A stretch of DNA of 64,000 nucleotides from Paramecium sonneborni. Lineage: Eukaryota > Ciliophora > Oligohymenophorea > Peniculida > Parameciidae. The notes beneath the pieces are model-generated. The model did not search any database, had not been told where the DNA came from, and saw only the letters and a program-made list of their open reading frames with translations. Each line of letters starts with the position of its first letter. Position 1 is the stretch's first letter. Below are positions 12,155 through 24,891 of this stretch, piece by piece. Made by a program: the position numbers and the translations under genes. The DNA is taken from assembly GCA_905182985.1 (NCBI GenBank), contig CAJJDN010000125.1:213419-277418 (forward strand). The letters run 5' to 3'.

Positions 12155-13683
12155 ATGAGATCACAATCACCTAATTTAAAATAATCAAGAGTAAGTTCTG
12201 CTTAATAAAATAATTCTATTGCTGTAAGTTAGATTGAGAAGTCAAAAATTGAAAATAAATAATCTGTTACAAAATAGGATAAAATGAAAAGCTATGCAAA
12301 AGAATAATAAAATGTTTCAAAAAAACATGAAACTGTATTATATACAAATTATATAATAGATAGATCCTACGAAATTAATTGAATAGAATATGAAATTAAA
12401 AGAATAACTATAAGATTTAGTAGTACATCTTGATAATATTGTTAAAAATTAAAAAGAAAAACAAAAGTTAGAAAAGGAAAAGAAATTTGCAAAGCCTTAA
12501 GATCCAGCTGATAAGAAATCTATTTTGAATTAATAGGAAAAATAAATTAATGATAATATTGCATAAATCAAATTAATATCTAAGTAGTTAGAATAAACAT
12601 TTGATATAAATAAGTAATAATATTAAATAATTAATAGAATAAAAGAGAAGGAAGATAAGAAAAGGTATTTGGAAAATGAATATTTAAAATTATATAAAGA
12701 ATATGAATCATAACAAAGAATTGATTAAAAATAGAATGAAGGATTAAAATAAATGGATTTGAAGGAATAATAATTAATTATTGTAACAATTAAAAAACAA
12801 TTATAAGATGAGTAAAAAGTGTCTAGATAATTAATAGAGGAAATCAATTTGATTGAAAAAAATGTTTAAAAATTACATAATGAAAGAGTAACGAAATTGA
12901 AACAAATAACAGATATTTAATAGAAAATTACTTAGAAAAAGAAAAATAAATAAGTTGATGATGAAATAGATGATAATAAATTGAAATAATTAGTGGATGA
13001 AATAATTGAACTATAAAAAAAAAAGGATGAATAAATGAAAAACTATAGTGAAAAATTTTAAAAGTTAGAGTCAGATAGAAATTAAATAAAAAATGAAATT
13101 GAAAAAAAGAGAATGTTAATGATTAAATTAGAAAGAGATACAAAAATTAATAGAATTTTTATACATGAAGCAAATAGATATTTAAGATTGGATGATAAAA
13201 ATTCTTAAAGATCAACTAAACCTATCTTTTCTGCATCGAAAAAACCTACTACTCCAAGAAAAGATACTCCTTCTCCAAAATCAGAAAAAGGATCAATTAG
13301 AAAAGGTCTATCTTAAAAAAAAGTAGAAATAATCAAAGAAGAATAATTTGAGGAAACAATCCCAAATTTAGATCTATAGCAATAAAATTAAAGATAATCT
13401 AGAACTAAAGAATAAAAAGATAAAACATATTAAACAGATTGCATTGATTAACATACATCAAAATCTACTGAAAAAAAAGATGTATAAGAATCCACTTAAA
13501 TTGATAAATCAATTGAAAAATAATATACTCATCATAATAATCATGAAGAGGAAACAAAAAGTTTAATTGATTAAAATGAGTATAATTCTCAATAAAATCA
13601 ATAAATTTAATAGCCAAAGTACATAATTATATTTAATATTAAGCATATATAGAAAACCAATGATGATGCTCAAAAAAAAATGA
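12155..13683 (+). CDS. long coiled-coil protein
   Basis: 492 residues with 25-nt introns at 12335-12359 and 13619-13643. A Ser-rich head (about 40 residues) is followed by some 300 residues of Lys/Glu/Gln/Leu-rich heptad-like sequence, certainly coiled coil, then a Ser/Thr/Pro-rich linker (KPTTPRKDTPSPKSEKGS) and a hydrophilic tail that ends in basic residues before the TGA at 13681-13683. It starts 82 bases after the RasGEF-like gene on the same strand. No family is recognised; cytoskeletal or basal-body roles are common for such proteins in ciliates, but that is only inference. Confidence 0.8.
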
Positions 13684-13872
13684 TGACATTAATTTGTTTA
13701 TTTATCATTAATATAATAAGATTAAGTTTCTTTCAATTTAGAATTATTAAATATAAATAATTAATAATAAATTGAAGAGATTATTTGAAAAATAAATTAA
13801 CTTTTAAACATTTCTCATTGAAATTTACAATTCATTCTTCTGAAGATTGATTTCCAATCAGGAAAACAATAA
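13684..13872 (-). pseudogene. inverted decayed fragment of the RasGEF-like gene
   Basis: On the minus strand, 13801-13870 matches 10832-10900 of the RasGEF-like gene at roughly 64 of 70 bases by eye. It carries a Trp codon changed to TGA (GAAGAATGAATT against GAAGAATGGATT). The similarity continues more weakly, with a 2-base deletion, through 13741-13800 and fades by 13684. It cannot code for the protein. It is a relic of a duplicated copy in opposite orientation; the missing remainder may have decayed. Confidence 0.75.
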
Positions 13873-14141
13873 TAATCTACTAACAATTAGCAATATATTC
13901 TCATATATTAATTCCTTTAATTCTTATTCTGCAATATCTATTGTTTCCATTATTTATGTAATCCTTCTAATTATTTAAACTATAATTATAAAATATTCAA
14001 TAGACATGTATTAAAATATGAATAATTGGTAAATATATGTAATGATATAATTAAACTATATTATTAAATTAGTTGAAATTAATTTAAAGAAATAAGAAAT
14101 ATAATTTAAATTATATCTTCAAAAAAATAAAATTTGTTTTC

Positions 14142-15656
14142 TCATATTGCAATACATATTTTTTAGCAATCTTCTAATCCACAATCACAAAAGAAATTAA
14201 AAGCTAACATATAAAATCTAAGGTTATGATTTTTATGACATTTCATTGCACAAGGATGACAAACTCCTGGTATGTTACCATTATGGTTGTATTAATAATG
14301 AACAATGTCAAAACAATCATAGCATAAATACATTAATTATTATACTCTTTTGAATTATGTAGCTTATCTAGTACATAACTGGTTTTTGTGATTATATCTA
14401 CCGCAATCACAAACAAAAGTAACAAAGGGTTAAGATTTTTTATATATCAATTCATGTCCATTATGACATGTAATAGCACAAGTATTGCAAGCTCCATATA
14501 CAGAACTTGGTCCCCAACATGTAATACATTCAAAATAATCTTATGTGATATATTTATCACCATATATATCAAATGTGCATCTATAAACTTATTAATTGAC
14601 TTTAAAATCTACTTCACTTAATTATTTTCTTGGTTCATATATATAATTCTGAAATTATTATTGTATTTTATGATTCTACCTACCACAATCACAAAAAAAG
14701 GATTTAGATTTTTTTAATATCAATTTATGTCCATTATGACATGTAATACCACAAGCTCTGCAAGCTCCATATATAGAATCTGATCCCCAACATGTAATAC
14801 ATTCAAAATAATCTTATTCCATATATTTATCACCATATACATCATATGTACATTAACTTTTACCATAAACTAATTAAATCCCTTTAATATCTCCATCACT
14901 TAAACATGTACTTTATCCAAATGTAATATACTTATATTAATCTTTAGATGTCATATTTCTATTTAAATAGTAATGCATTATTGAATAGGGATCATACTCA
15001 CCAATCATAAATCCTCTCTTCTAATATTAAAATCTTAAATTATGAGAATCTAATTCTGAGAATTACACTGTTACATAATTATCTCTATCTTATCTACATT
15101 ATTCATGATCAAATCCTAAAATATGCATAGTTTCATGAAGATATGTTCCATAAGTAAAATTTTCATTTATGTATACAGCATGTTCCCTTTCTTTTAATGA
15201 TCTACCAATCCAAAGAACATAACTTGCATTTTCTTTATTTCTGTAATATTTTACATATTGATTATATTATTATTCATCACTAATATTTACAAATCGAATT
15301 GGCGTTTTATTTTGAAACTCTTGAATTGCTTATTATAAATTGTATCTCATTTTATGGGTAAAAGATTTATCAATAATATATGGTATGATACCACCTGGCC
15401 AAACCCAATCAGCTAATTTTAAACTTTATTTGGTTGAAGTTATTTGTGAATGAAAGTTTTATTAGGGAAAACTATAGTAATAATTACCTGCCGCTACTGT
15501 ATAATTTTTTAAAGTATCTATCTAATTTCTTCCAGCATTATACTAACATTATTAGGTTATCGGTTTTGACTGATTAGAGTATTGATTTGAAAAATTATCT
15601 ATATAATCATCTATAGTCACACATTTATGAATTTAATTTGAAGAATTGCTATCCAT
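14142..15656 (-). CDS. astacin-family metalloprotease with three C-terminal UBR boxes
   Basis: 504 residues, no intron. Residues about 100-285 are an astacin (M12A) domain: WVWPGGIIPYIID start, zinc motif HETMHILGFDHEQ, then RDNYV, and the Met-turn SIMHY. All catalytic residues are present. The C-terminal half has three Cys/His modules of the UBR-box type (YGACRACGITCHNGHKL...FFCDCG; YGACNTCAITCHNGHEL...VCDCG; GVCHPCAMKCHKNHNL...FFCDCG). UBR boxes bind N-degrons in ubiquitin ligases. The N-terminus (MDSNSSNQIHKCVT) has no signal peptide, unusual for astacins, so it may act in the cytosol. Modules one and two are near-copies also in DNA. A link between cleavage and recognition of new N-termini is an attractive but untested inference. 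Confidence 0.88.
14434..14852 (-). repeat. tandem intragenic repeat encoding UBR boxes 1 and 2
   Basis: Bases 14434-14580 and 14706-14852 are close copies at an offset of 272 bases, inside the astacin-UBR gene. They encode the first two UBR modules and the linker before each (YGDKYM.QDYFECITCWG in both). The third module (14150-14370) is diverged, so the duplication of the other two is more recent. Confidence 0.8.
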
Positions 15657-17156
15657 TTTTATTAATAATATTTTAATTTTGATCAAATTAAAAATTATTA
15701 ATAATTAAGAAATAATATTCTATTTGGTTTTCTCCAATTAACAACAGGTATCTAGTCATAAAATAAAATGAAATTAATATAGAAATCAATTAATTATATA
15801 ATATATTGATATATAAAAATATTTACTAACAGATTTTTTATAACTTAAAAATTCTAAGTAAATCTTTTAAAGAATATTTATTCACAATTTTAATTAGAAT
15901 AGCTTTAATATCCTACTATATAATTCAATTAAATTGTATGGCGGTTATTAGATGCCTAAAAAATCTTTTTATTTAATAATTTAGTATTTTAATATTTATA
16001 AACATTATTATTAAAATTGATTTATAAATGAAATTACTATTTAAGCTATTATCTATCGAAATTTTTATTAATAACATATCTAATTTTATAATAGGGCAAA
16101 CGAAAGCTTTCAATATACTTTATACTAATTTGTAATTTCATCTACAATCATTGAAATTTATTAGTATTAGTAAAATTATTGATTGAATTTAATAGTTCGG
16201 ATAAAATTAAAAATTTTTATTCTTTGTTTCGTGTAAAAAGAATTTTTATAACTTAAAGAAAACTAAGACTAATTCAAATTTATACAATAATGGAGCTGTA
16301 AATTGCCAATATTTTTGAAGATTATCATATAATTCATCTATCTAATCTATTTTAATAAACTTCAATTGATATTTAATATTTTAATGTAAAATAAGCAAAG
16401 ATATTTAATGAACAGATATTTATTTTAATATCAATATTAACTCAAAAGCTTAATAATAATCAAGCATAATAAATTTTAGCAAATTAATTTCTTCTCGAAG
16501 TATTTAAGAATAAAAAACTAGTTTTGGCTTTTAAAAATATTCAAAACTAAATTTCATTAGTTTAGTTATATCCTTGCACTAATTTTTACCTATTTTTACT
16601 ATCAGAGGCATATTTTTTATATTCATTACCAATAAACATGCTCATTATATATCTTAGCAGTTAATTTTAGCTTTAGAAGATTTGTTGCCAATCGACAGTA
16701 ATCTTCCAAATCTTTTTATAACTATGAACAATTTATCTAGTTAAAATTTTATCTTATCCATTCTTAAGGCTAAAATTTTACCAAATCCAAAAGACTTAAT
16801 TCCTTTTTTAACTCAAGAATAGCTCTATATATTTTGGATTCATTTTTTTTATTTTAATAGAGATCTGAATATTTAATTTAAAAATTTGAATATTTTTTTC
16901 TAAATTGTATTATTTTGATTATTGGCTTTTAATTCTTCGTAGTTAGGGTTTATGAAAATTCTCAGTTATTGGAAAATAATAAGAATTAACATTCTTATAT
17001 TATTAATTATTCTTTTAGCATTGTTTGATTGACTATTAAGATAGCTTCTTTTTAGTTAAATAATATCGAATCTTTTGATTTTATACAAAATTGAAAACCT
17101 AAAAAGAATTTTTATATTTTTGATTAATATTTATAATTTATGAAAATAATTCAGTA
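15657..17156. other. 1.5-kb stretch without an intact gene
   Basis: Long for a gap in such a compact genome. Minus-strand pieces between about 16230 and 17000 look once-coding (for example ESKIYRAILELKKELSLLDL near 16850 and KDITKLMKFSFEYFQKPK near 16550) but are split by TGA stops in different frames. The family is not recognised; leucine-rich repeats are a weak possibility. Confidence 0.4.
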
Positions 17157-19307
17157 TCAATATTAGTTCTAAAGCAATTAAGGTTTTTTATCTTTCTAAA
17201 TAATGGCAAGAATATCATCAAAAACTTTGATAAATTGTTAATCAATTTTGGGAACTGTTGTTGATTTATTAAGAGCTTATTAAGTTTCAAATTTATTAGA
17301 TATAGTTCTAGGTATTACTTTAATAATAGGTTTTCCTTTGACTTCTCTGTTTTAGAATTTTGATAAAATCACTCCTTCCAAATAATTCTTAAGATAGCTT
17401 CCTACTGTAACATAAATAAGTTTAATCAGATATTAATTCTATTTTATTTCTTTTGTTGCTTTATGAAGTGAACCATAATCTGTTTTTCCATCAGTAACAA
17501 TACACAAGCTTATACATTTATTTTTAAGATTATAATTTGGATCTAATTTTTAAAAGATTGCTAAAAGTGAACCATATTTTTACTATTAATCTTCTAAAAG
17601 TGAAAATTATCCATTTGACCAAGAAATTTCTATTCTCAAATTTTAGTTTAATCCAGAAAAGACTTATAAATAAATTGATTTCGCTGCTTAAATTTCATTT
17701 TCCATACTCTAATTTTCATCAAATATAATAACAATCATTTTTTCTAATTCATCTTCATCATCTCTAATTAATGTTTATAATGATTTTGGTAAAAATGCAA
17801 ATTCATCAGTATAATCAAAAATAGCTCCTGTTTAATTAATATTGTTTTCATCAATAGGTTTTGCTCTTTTTTCAATTAATTATAATACTTCATTTATTTT
17901 TACCTTATCCTTTTTAAGAATTAAAGAATTCATATCCTTTAAAGTATCATTTAATTCTTTCAAAATAATTAAATGTTTTTCCTGCAATTCACTCATTGAT
18001 TATTTATCAAATATTTTTAATAATTAATGATCCAATAAAGTTTTTAAATCAATTAATAATGTATTTAGATTACATTAAGGATCTCTTTAAATAACTTTTT
18101 TATGATTATTTAAACCTTCAGTAGTAATTGACCAAATAGATTCTATTAAATCTAATTCTTTCTATGTAGTTTTTGATTTCACATAACATCCAAGTTTAGT
18201 ATTATTAAATTAACCTTACATTCTTAACTTAGCTTTATTTTGAGTCCATTCTATTTAATCAATTTCTTATGCATTTTTTTCAACATACTCTATAAGTTTA
18301 ATAGGATTTCTAATATCTTTTTATAAATCTGTCATTTCCTTTTCATTTTTCTTTAAATCTAAATTACCTTCTGATATATTATTAGCTAAATATATTTAAG
18401 ATGATGCTTGTTTTTTAATTTCTAAATCTTTGTTATCAAATTTAGCATTATCTAAAATCTTTTAACCTAATTCAGATATTTTGCTAAATCCTTATTTATA
18501 ATCATGTTATGGATCACTTGCTGTGATAATTAATTCTTTTTCTACAGAATTAGAAATGAGTTTTGAAATATTAACTGGATCATCAGTTGGTTGAATTGTT
18601 TCATCTTCTATTATTAAAGGAACTGATTATTAATCAACTTTTCTATAAAAAGGTTCATTTGGTGCAACTAATATTGAAGGTTATTCTTATACTAAAGTTT
18701 GAAAAACAGGTTAATTAACTTCAAAATGTTTATTTTAAACATCTAATTATTTTTTAACTTCTTAAAATATTTCATAAAATTCTTTATGTAAAACTTCAAA
18801 TGATTAATGTTTTCTATTTACTTTAAATACTGCTGGACAACTAGAGTTTTAATTATGAATTTCATTTCTTAATGTATTACTTATTTGACTTGGAAAAGAA
18901 TCACCTACTGCTACACTAATGAATTAGATTAAGTAATTTTTTTTCACTTAATCAATCATGGTCTTTATCTCATCTATTTGAAAATGTTCTTATCCATCAC
19001 TTACAAATAAAAATGTGATGTTTGATGGATAAGTTTAATTTAATAATTTTTGAAAAATAGACTTAAATGTTTTTGATATATTTCCGCTTCCTGCACTTCT
19101 GAAAGGAGTAAAAGAATACAAATCTTATTCCCATTGATAATCCATCTTTTAATTTCCTAAATATGAAAACACATCTTAATGTGCTTTAATCACTGCTTCA
19201 TATTCATTTGACATTGATCCTGTCCCATCAACCAATGTAATCAAATAAGATTAAACTATTTAACCTTACTTGGCCATATAGACTTCTACAACTTGATTTT
19301 GATTCAT
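17157..19307 (-). CDS. protein with two von Willebrand factor A domains
   Basis: 716 residues, no intron. The first vWA domain starts near residue 20 (YLITLVDGTGSMSNEYEAV) and includes the conserved strand ITFLFVSDGQEHF. The second lies near residue 520 (MIVIIFDENQSMENEI, then CISLCIVTDGKTDYG). Between them is a 300-residue helical, Lys/Glu/Asp-rich linker. vWA domains bind protein partners through a metal site (MIDAS, DxSxS). Here the sites read DGTGS and DENQS, so each has one changed position that may alter metal binding. No signal peptide or membrane segment, so probably cytosolic. TGA at 17157-17159. Function unknown. Confidence 0.82.
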
Positions 19308-19674
19308 ATTTTTAATTAAAAGAAAAATCTTTTTATTTTAGGCTGTAAAGTTTTTTTTATTTCTATTAAATTTATATTATTTAAGCATACTAAAATTAAT
19401 TTTCTTAATTCTTTTGTTCTTAATTTTATTGTTAAAAACATCAAAATTTTGATCAGAAACTTTAATTTCAGGGTTTTGGACTTTAAAATATATGAACTAT
19501 CTATCTTAAATCTTGAATTTTTTCCATTATATATAACACTAAAAATTCATAACAATGTACAATAAAAAATTAAATAATTAAATATAATTTTTATGTTTAA
19601 TTATTACTTAAATTAATATATATTCATTTGATTAATCTAAATCTAATGAATATATATATATGTAAATATATTTT
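19308..19674. other. intergenic AT-rich region
   Basis: About 370 bases between the start of the double-vWA gene and the 3' end of the START gene, both minus strand. Nothing recognisable in it. Confidence 0.5.
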
Positions 19675-20386
19675 TCAAACTTTTAAAGTTTATTATCTCA
19701 TTTTTTCCATCAATTTTTTAACAGCATCAGCTTGCATAGATACTCCAGAATTAATTAACATCTTTGGAATACTACCTTTTGGATCAACATTAGCAATAAT
19801 AATAACTTGACAAGTTCCTGGTGTGATTTCTTTAATAAAAAATGCTGAAATAATAATTTCACAACGAGTATAATTCTTCTTATTAGGAACAGAATCTAAT
19901 TAAACAGATTTAGCTAAAAATAAATGGAAAGATTTAACAAACAACAATATGAGTACCATCTTTGATGATAGTTTTTCTTGTTAGAACAACCATATCTCTT
20001 GGATCAACTAAGAATATTGGAGATTTGCCAGCACCATAATAAATAACATTATCTTCGTCTATTTTCTCTACAATTTTGCCCTCAAAATAATAGATAAAAT
20101 TACTTCTAAGAAATTCTCATCAAATTATGATCTCTTTGTCATATCAAAGATAAGATCAATAGCTTTTTTTGGATCTACATTCAATTTGAGTTCAGTTCGT
20201 GTCATTTTTATTCCAACTTGATTTAATTTAGAATAAATTATGCATTCATTTTTATCATGTTCTTTAATCCATTGACCTTCTTATGGTTATTAGTATGCCA
20301 TCTGAATAGCTTATTCTTAAATTTCTATAAATTAGTTAAGAAATATATAAGTTACAATCTAATTATTCAAGGTAGCTATTTTACAT
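19675..20386 (-). CDS. START-domain lipid-binding protein
   Basis: 210 residues, with introns 20325-20355 (31 nt), 20081-20103 (23 nt) and 19914-19938 (25 nt). Almost the whole protein is a START domain, a pocket that carries lipids such as phosphatidylcholine or sterols. Evidence: GQWIKEHDKNECIIYSKLN at the start, VDPRDMVVLTRK in the middle, and IIIANVDPKGSIPKMLIN with a KLMEKM helix at the end, as in StARD2/StARD10-type proteins. The short N-terminus has no targeting signal, suggesting a soluble carrier. Lipid specificity cannot be read from sequence. TGA at 19675-19677. Confidence 0.85.
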
Positions 20387-20654
20387 TAGAGTGTAATAAA
20401 TTAAATAAATAAATTTCGATTAATCTTAAATATGTAATTATTATTTATAGCCATTTCTATATTATTGAAATAAATAATCAGAATTTATATTAATAATTTA
20501 CATTACTTGAATAGATGTATTGAATATTTAATATATATATTGGATGTATAAAATTTGTAAGAATAAAAAATTTGTATTAATTTTTGATGTTATTATTAAG
20601 TTTATAATTTCTAATCTAGATTTGCTATTGTTTTAATGAGGAAGAATAAGTAAA

Positions 20655-21017
20655 ATGTAGAAATCAATAAATAAGAGTACCTTAACAAATCCAATACGAG
20701 AGTATCATTTAATAGAATGTGAAGTAGATGATTAATGCAATCAATGCAATTATATATAGATGAATGAGATTAAATAATGTTAAGTGACTAGACAAATATA
20801 AAAGATGATTTGTTATTATTAATTAGGTGATGATGAATAAATAAGATATCCATAAGTAGATTATAAAGCTTGCAATTTACATAAAATAGGAATATTTTCT
20901 AGTGAATTTTTTGTTGTTGTCATAATATTTGGAATAACTCTATTTTCTTGGTATATTGTAAGTAAGGAGAAAGATGAAAGTGAGAAATAGTTACTCTATA
21001 AGATTTTAAAGAGCTGA
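20655..21017 (+). CDS. small single-pass membrane protein, JTB-like
   Basis: 120 residues, no intron. A cysteine-containing region (ECEVDDQCNQCNYIQMN, then KQCQVTRQIQKMICYY, then YKACNL) is followed by one membrane segment (EFFVVVIIFGITLFSWYIV, residues about 79-97) and a short charged tail. Cysteine spacing, the single membrane span and the charged tail resemble JTB (jumping translocation breakpoint protein) of animals, a small membrane protein linked to cytokinesis and mitochondria. A signal peptide expected in JTB is not seen, so the start may be wrong or the family only similar. Confident as a gene, moderate as to family. Confidence 0.65.
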
Positions 21018-21119
21018 TTAAATAGTTTGAATTGATTATGATTAATATAGAATATAAATACATAAATGAATTTCTTGTATAAATTTCAGTGAGAAATATT
21101 AAGTAAAATAAAATAATTA

Positions 21120-22223
<1,104 letters not shown>

Positions 22224-22268
22224 AAAGATATTATTGATCATATAAATAATAAATATAAAAAATATTTA

Positions 22269-22912
22269 ATGAGTTTGAGTTAATAATTAAAAGAGGAGGA
22301 AGAGGAAGTGGCTAACTAACCTATTTAACCAATTTGTACAGTTCCTATTCGTAGGAAAAATAAAAAAAGATAAATTGTCAATCCATCTTAAAAAACTGGA
22401 CATTGGAGTCAATAAGAGCACTAAACTTATTTAGACTTTCTATAATAACATAAAGAAATTATGGAATCTTAAGATTAGAAGAAAAGTAATAAAATATTTA
22501 AGTAGATGAGTGAGATAATCGGAAGTCGCAGTCCTTCATAATGTAGGTATAATTAATTTATCAAATTAGATCACATCATTAAAAATTCAATCCATTTATT
22601 CATTAAGTAAAGAAAAGATAAAAAGGAGCAGGTAGAAAGAAAAAAGATAATTAAACAACCTAACCAATTTAACATTTCTATCCTTTCTATTAATAACCTA
22701 TTATATCTCAACATTAATTAGATTTCCCATTATTTTAACCAACCTACCCTGAAGAAATTGTTTATCCATAACCAATTACATCAGATAGAAGTCTCATTTA
22801 TAACTTTGGTTTCCTCCCATAATTTTCTATCAATTTCAATTATTATAATGATTTGATAGTAAATTAGGCAATGTACTAAAATGATAAAGAGAATTAATTT
22901 GAAGATTAGTGA
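22269..22912 (+). CDS. Myb-like (SHAQKYF-class) protein
   Basis: 206 residues with a 23-nt intron (22547-22569). The Myb-like domain lies at residues about 40-105: GHWSQQEHQTYLDFLQQHK, then IFKQMSEIIGSRSPSQCRSHHQKF. It is a relative of the gene at 8665 and has its intron in the same codon (QCR/SHHQK). A basic patch (KKRQKGAGRKKKD) follows, probably a nuclear signal, then a Pro/Gln/Tyr-rich tail that could be an activation region. It starts 46 bases after the adenosine kinase pseudogene. Role inferred: DNA-binding transcription factor. Confidence 0.8.
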
Positions 22913-23209
22913 TATATTATTCATAATTCAAGTTTACTAAATACTATATTTAAATATATTCTATGATTATATGGTTGCTTATTAGTTAGCCAAATTTTCT
23001 AGGCTTCCACTTCTTAATTTGCAAATATATATCACAACTAATCCTTTATTTTTTCGAATATTCTTTCTCAATTCTAACATTATATATTATTCTGATTATA
23101 ATTTTATATAATACATTTTGTATGTCATGAAACTACTCGATATTTTAATTTCCTTTTTTACTTATGTTTATTAAAGCTATACATTCAACAGAATAAGAAG
23201 TTGGTCGTA

Positions 23210-24821
23210 ATGTTAGAAGGTAAGATTCATCATTATGATAACTTTAGTTCAAAAAAGAAGTATCTATGGAAGTTCTCTGTAGATAATGTTGATCAAGAAA
23301 TTGCTCTTTTTGTTTCATCACTTTCAGGTAAGAAAGAAGTTAGACATAATGGAAGAACTATTCATTAAGAATCTAGGTAAAATTGTTTCCTTTTCATTAA
23401 TTTTTAGTTTATTTGGAGATTTTCGATACCTACATTACATTTAAAAATGCCTTGTAACTATTGCTCCAAGATTTAGTTCATATGAACTTTATTTAGATAA
23501 TATTCCTTTTGCAGAATATTTTAATACTCGGAACAATAATCAAAGTAAAAATCCTTAAGATCACCCTTTAAACAATAATGATCATGATGGCTATGATCTC
23601 AGTCCTCTTAAAGATCCTGAACCACCAAAAAAAATATCATAAGAACAATTATAGAAACTTAAAATAAATTTACCAAAAGAACAAACAACTAATCTTTAAA
23701 ACAAAACTGAAAATAAATAATAAGAAATCTGGTGGAAATAAGGAGTTAATGAAGACTTTGCAAATTTTGGTACACCATCTACAAATGGAACAGATAATTA
23801 TTTTGGCAACTTTGGATTCACATTTGAAACACCTTAAAAAGAACCCAAATCCAATATATAATAAAATACACAATTAAATCATCATAATTAAAATGATAAA
23901 CCTAATCCTTTTTTAGAATTTGGATAAAATTCATGGAACTCACAACCATAACCGTAAAATAACTCCAATTTCAGTTCCAATTAATAGCAATCTCAAATTA
24001 AGCATTTATAATCACCTTAATTGTAGCCAGATTAAAGACTTCAAATTAGAGAAGAGTAAAATTTTAATAGTATGAATACGCCATAAATATTAAGTTAATA
24101 AAATCAAAATCTATTATTTAATTAATATAATTTTAATCAATTATAATAACAATAACAATAACAATAATAACAATAATAACAATAATAATAATAATAACAA
24201 TAACAATAATAACAATAACAACAATAACAATAACAATAATAATAATAATAATATCAATAACAATAATTATAATAATAACAGTAATTTTAAATATAATAAC
24301 AATTCTTATAATAACATAATTAATTTCAATAATAATAACAATGCTATTAATAATAATAATAACAATAGATATTTAATTTTTAAACTATACAGCCTTTAAC
24401 ATAATAAAAAAAGTAATAATAAACTGATTTATTGGATCTTTTTGAATCTAATTAACCTTAATAAAATTAAGCCTTCAGTTCACCTTAATAATAAGAAATT
24501 AAAAAAAGTCATTCTTAAGCATCCTTAATGCCTCTTTAAGGTTAATCTTTTACATCAAATCAATTTCCAGCATAATAAAGTTAAATTTAAAACAATTAAT
24601 TCCCAAACCCATTAAATTATTAGTCTTAATCCTAATATTCTAATTAAATATAACCCTTATATAGGACTACATAATCATTAACACCTTTGACATCTTCATA
24701 TTAATAGACAAATAGACAGATGCCAAAAGATTTAGAAGATATGTTTGATCAACCTGTTTAAAACACATATCCTATAATATAAAAGAGATCAACTCCTTTT
24801 GACGATGATCTATTTGCATGA
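23210..24821 (+). CDS. glutamine-rich protein with clathrin-box-like motif
   Basis: 526 residues, one 31-nt intron (23377-23407). The first 110 residues form a compact beta-rich domain of unknown family (KKKYLWKFSVDNVDQEIALF, then SGKKEVRHNG, then SYELYLDNIPFAEYF); a weak similarity to the FAIM fold was considered. The rest is low-complexity, rich in Gln, Asn, Pro and Ser, with NPFLEFG, a run of 36 glutamines, and TDLLDLFESN. LLDLF fits the clathrin-box consensus, and the repeated short F-x-F, NPF and DDLF peptides resemble endocytic adaptor tails. A role in vesicle coats is therefore a guess worth testing. TGA at 24819-24821. Confidence 0.7.
24144..24251 (+). repeat. TAA/CAA trinucleotide repeat coding 36 glutamines
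   Basis: Thirty-six consecutive codons are TAA or CAA in the frame of the 23210 gene. With the ciliate code this is an unbroken polyglutamine tract; in the two other frames it reads as Asn or as Thr/Ile. The mix of two Gln codons limits slippage. More Q-rich sequence continues to about 24360. Confidence 0.9.
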
Positions 24822-24891
24822 ATTATATGATTAATAATGGACATATATATATATATAATAATTAATAAAATTGACACAATTAATAATAATC

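Noticed and set aside
14388..14621. Plus-strand frame over the UBR repeats
   Set aside because: Antisense shadow of the astacin-UBR gene.
24144..24251. Poly-Asn reading of the trinucleotide repeat
   Set aside because: The Asn frame does not connect to the rest of the gene without an extra intron; the Gln frame is continuous to the TGA at 24819.
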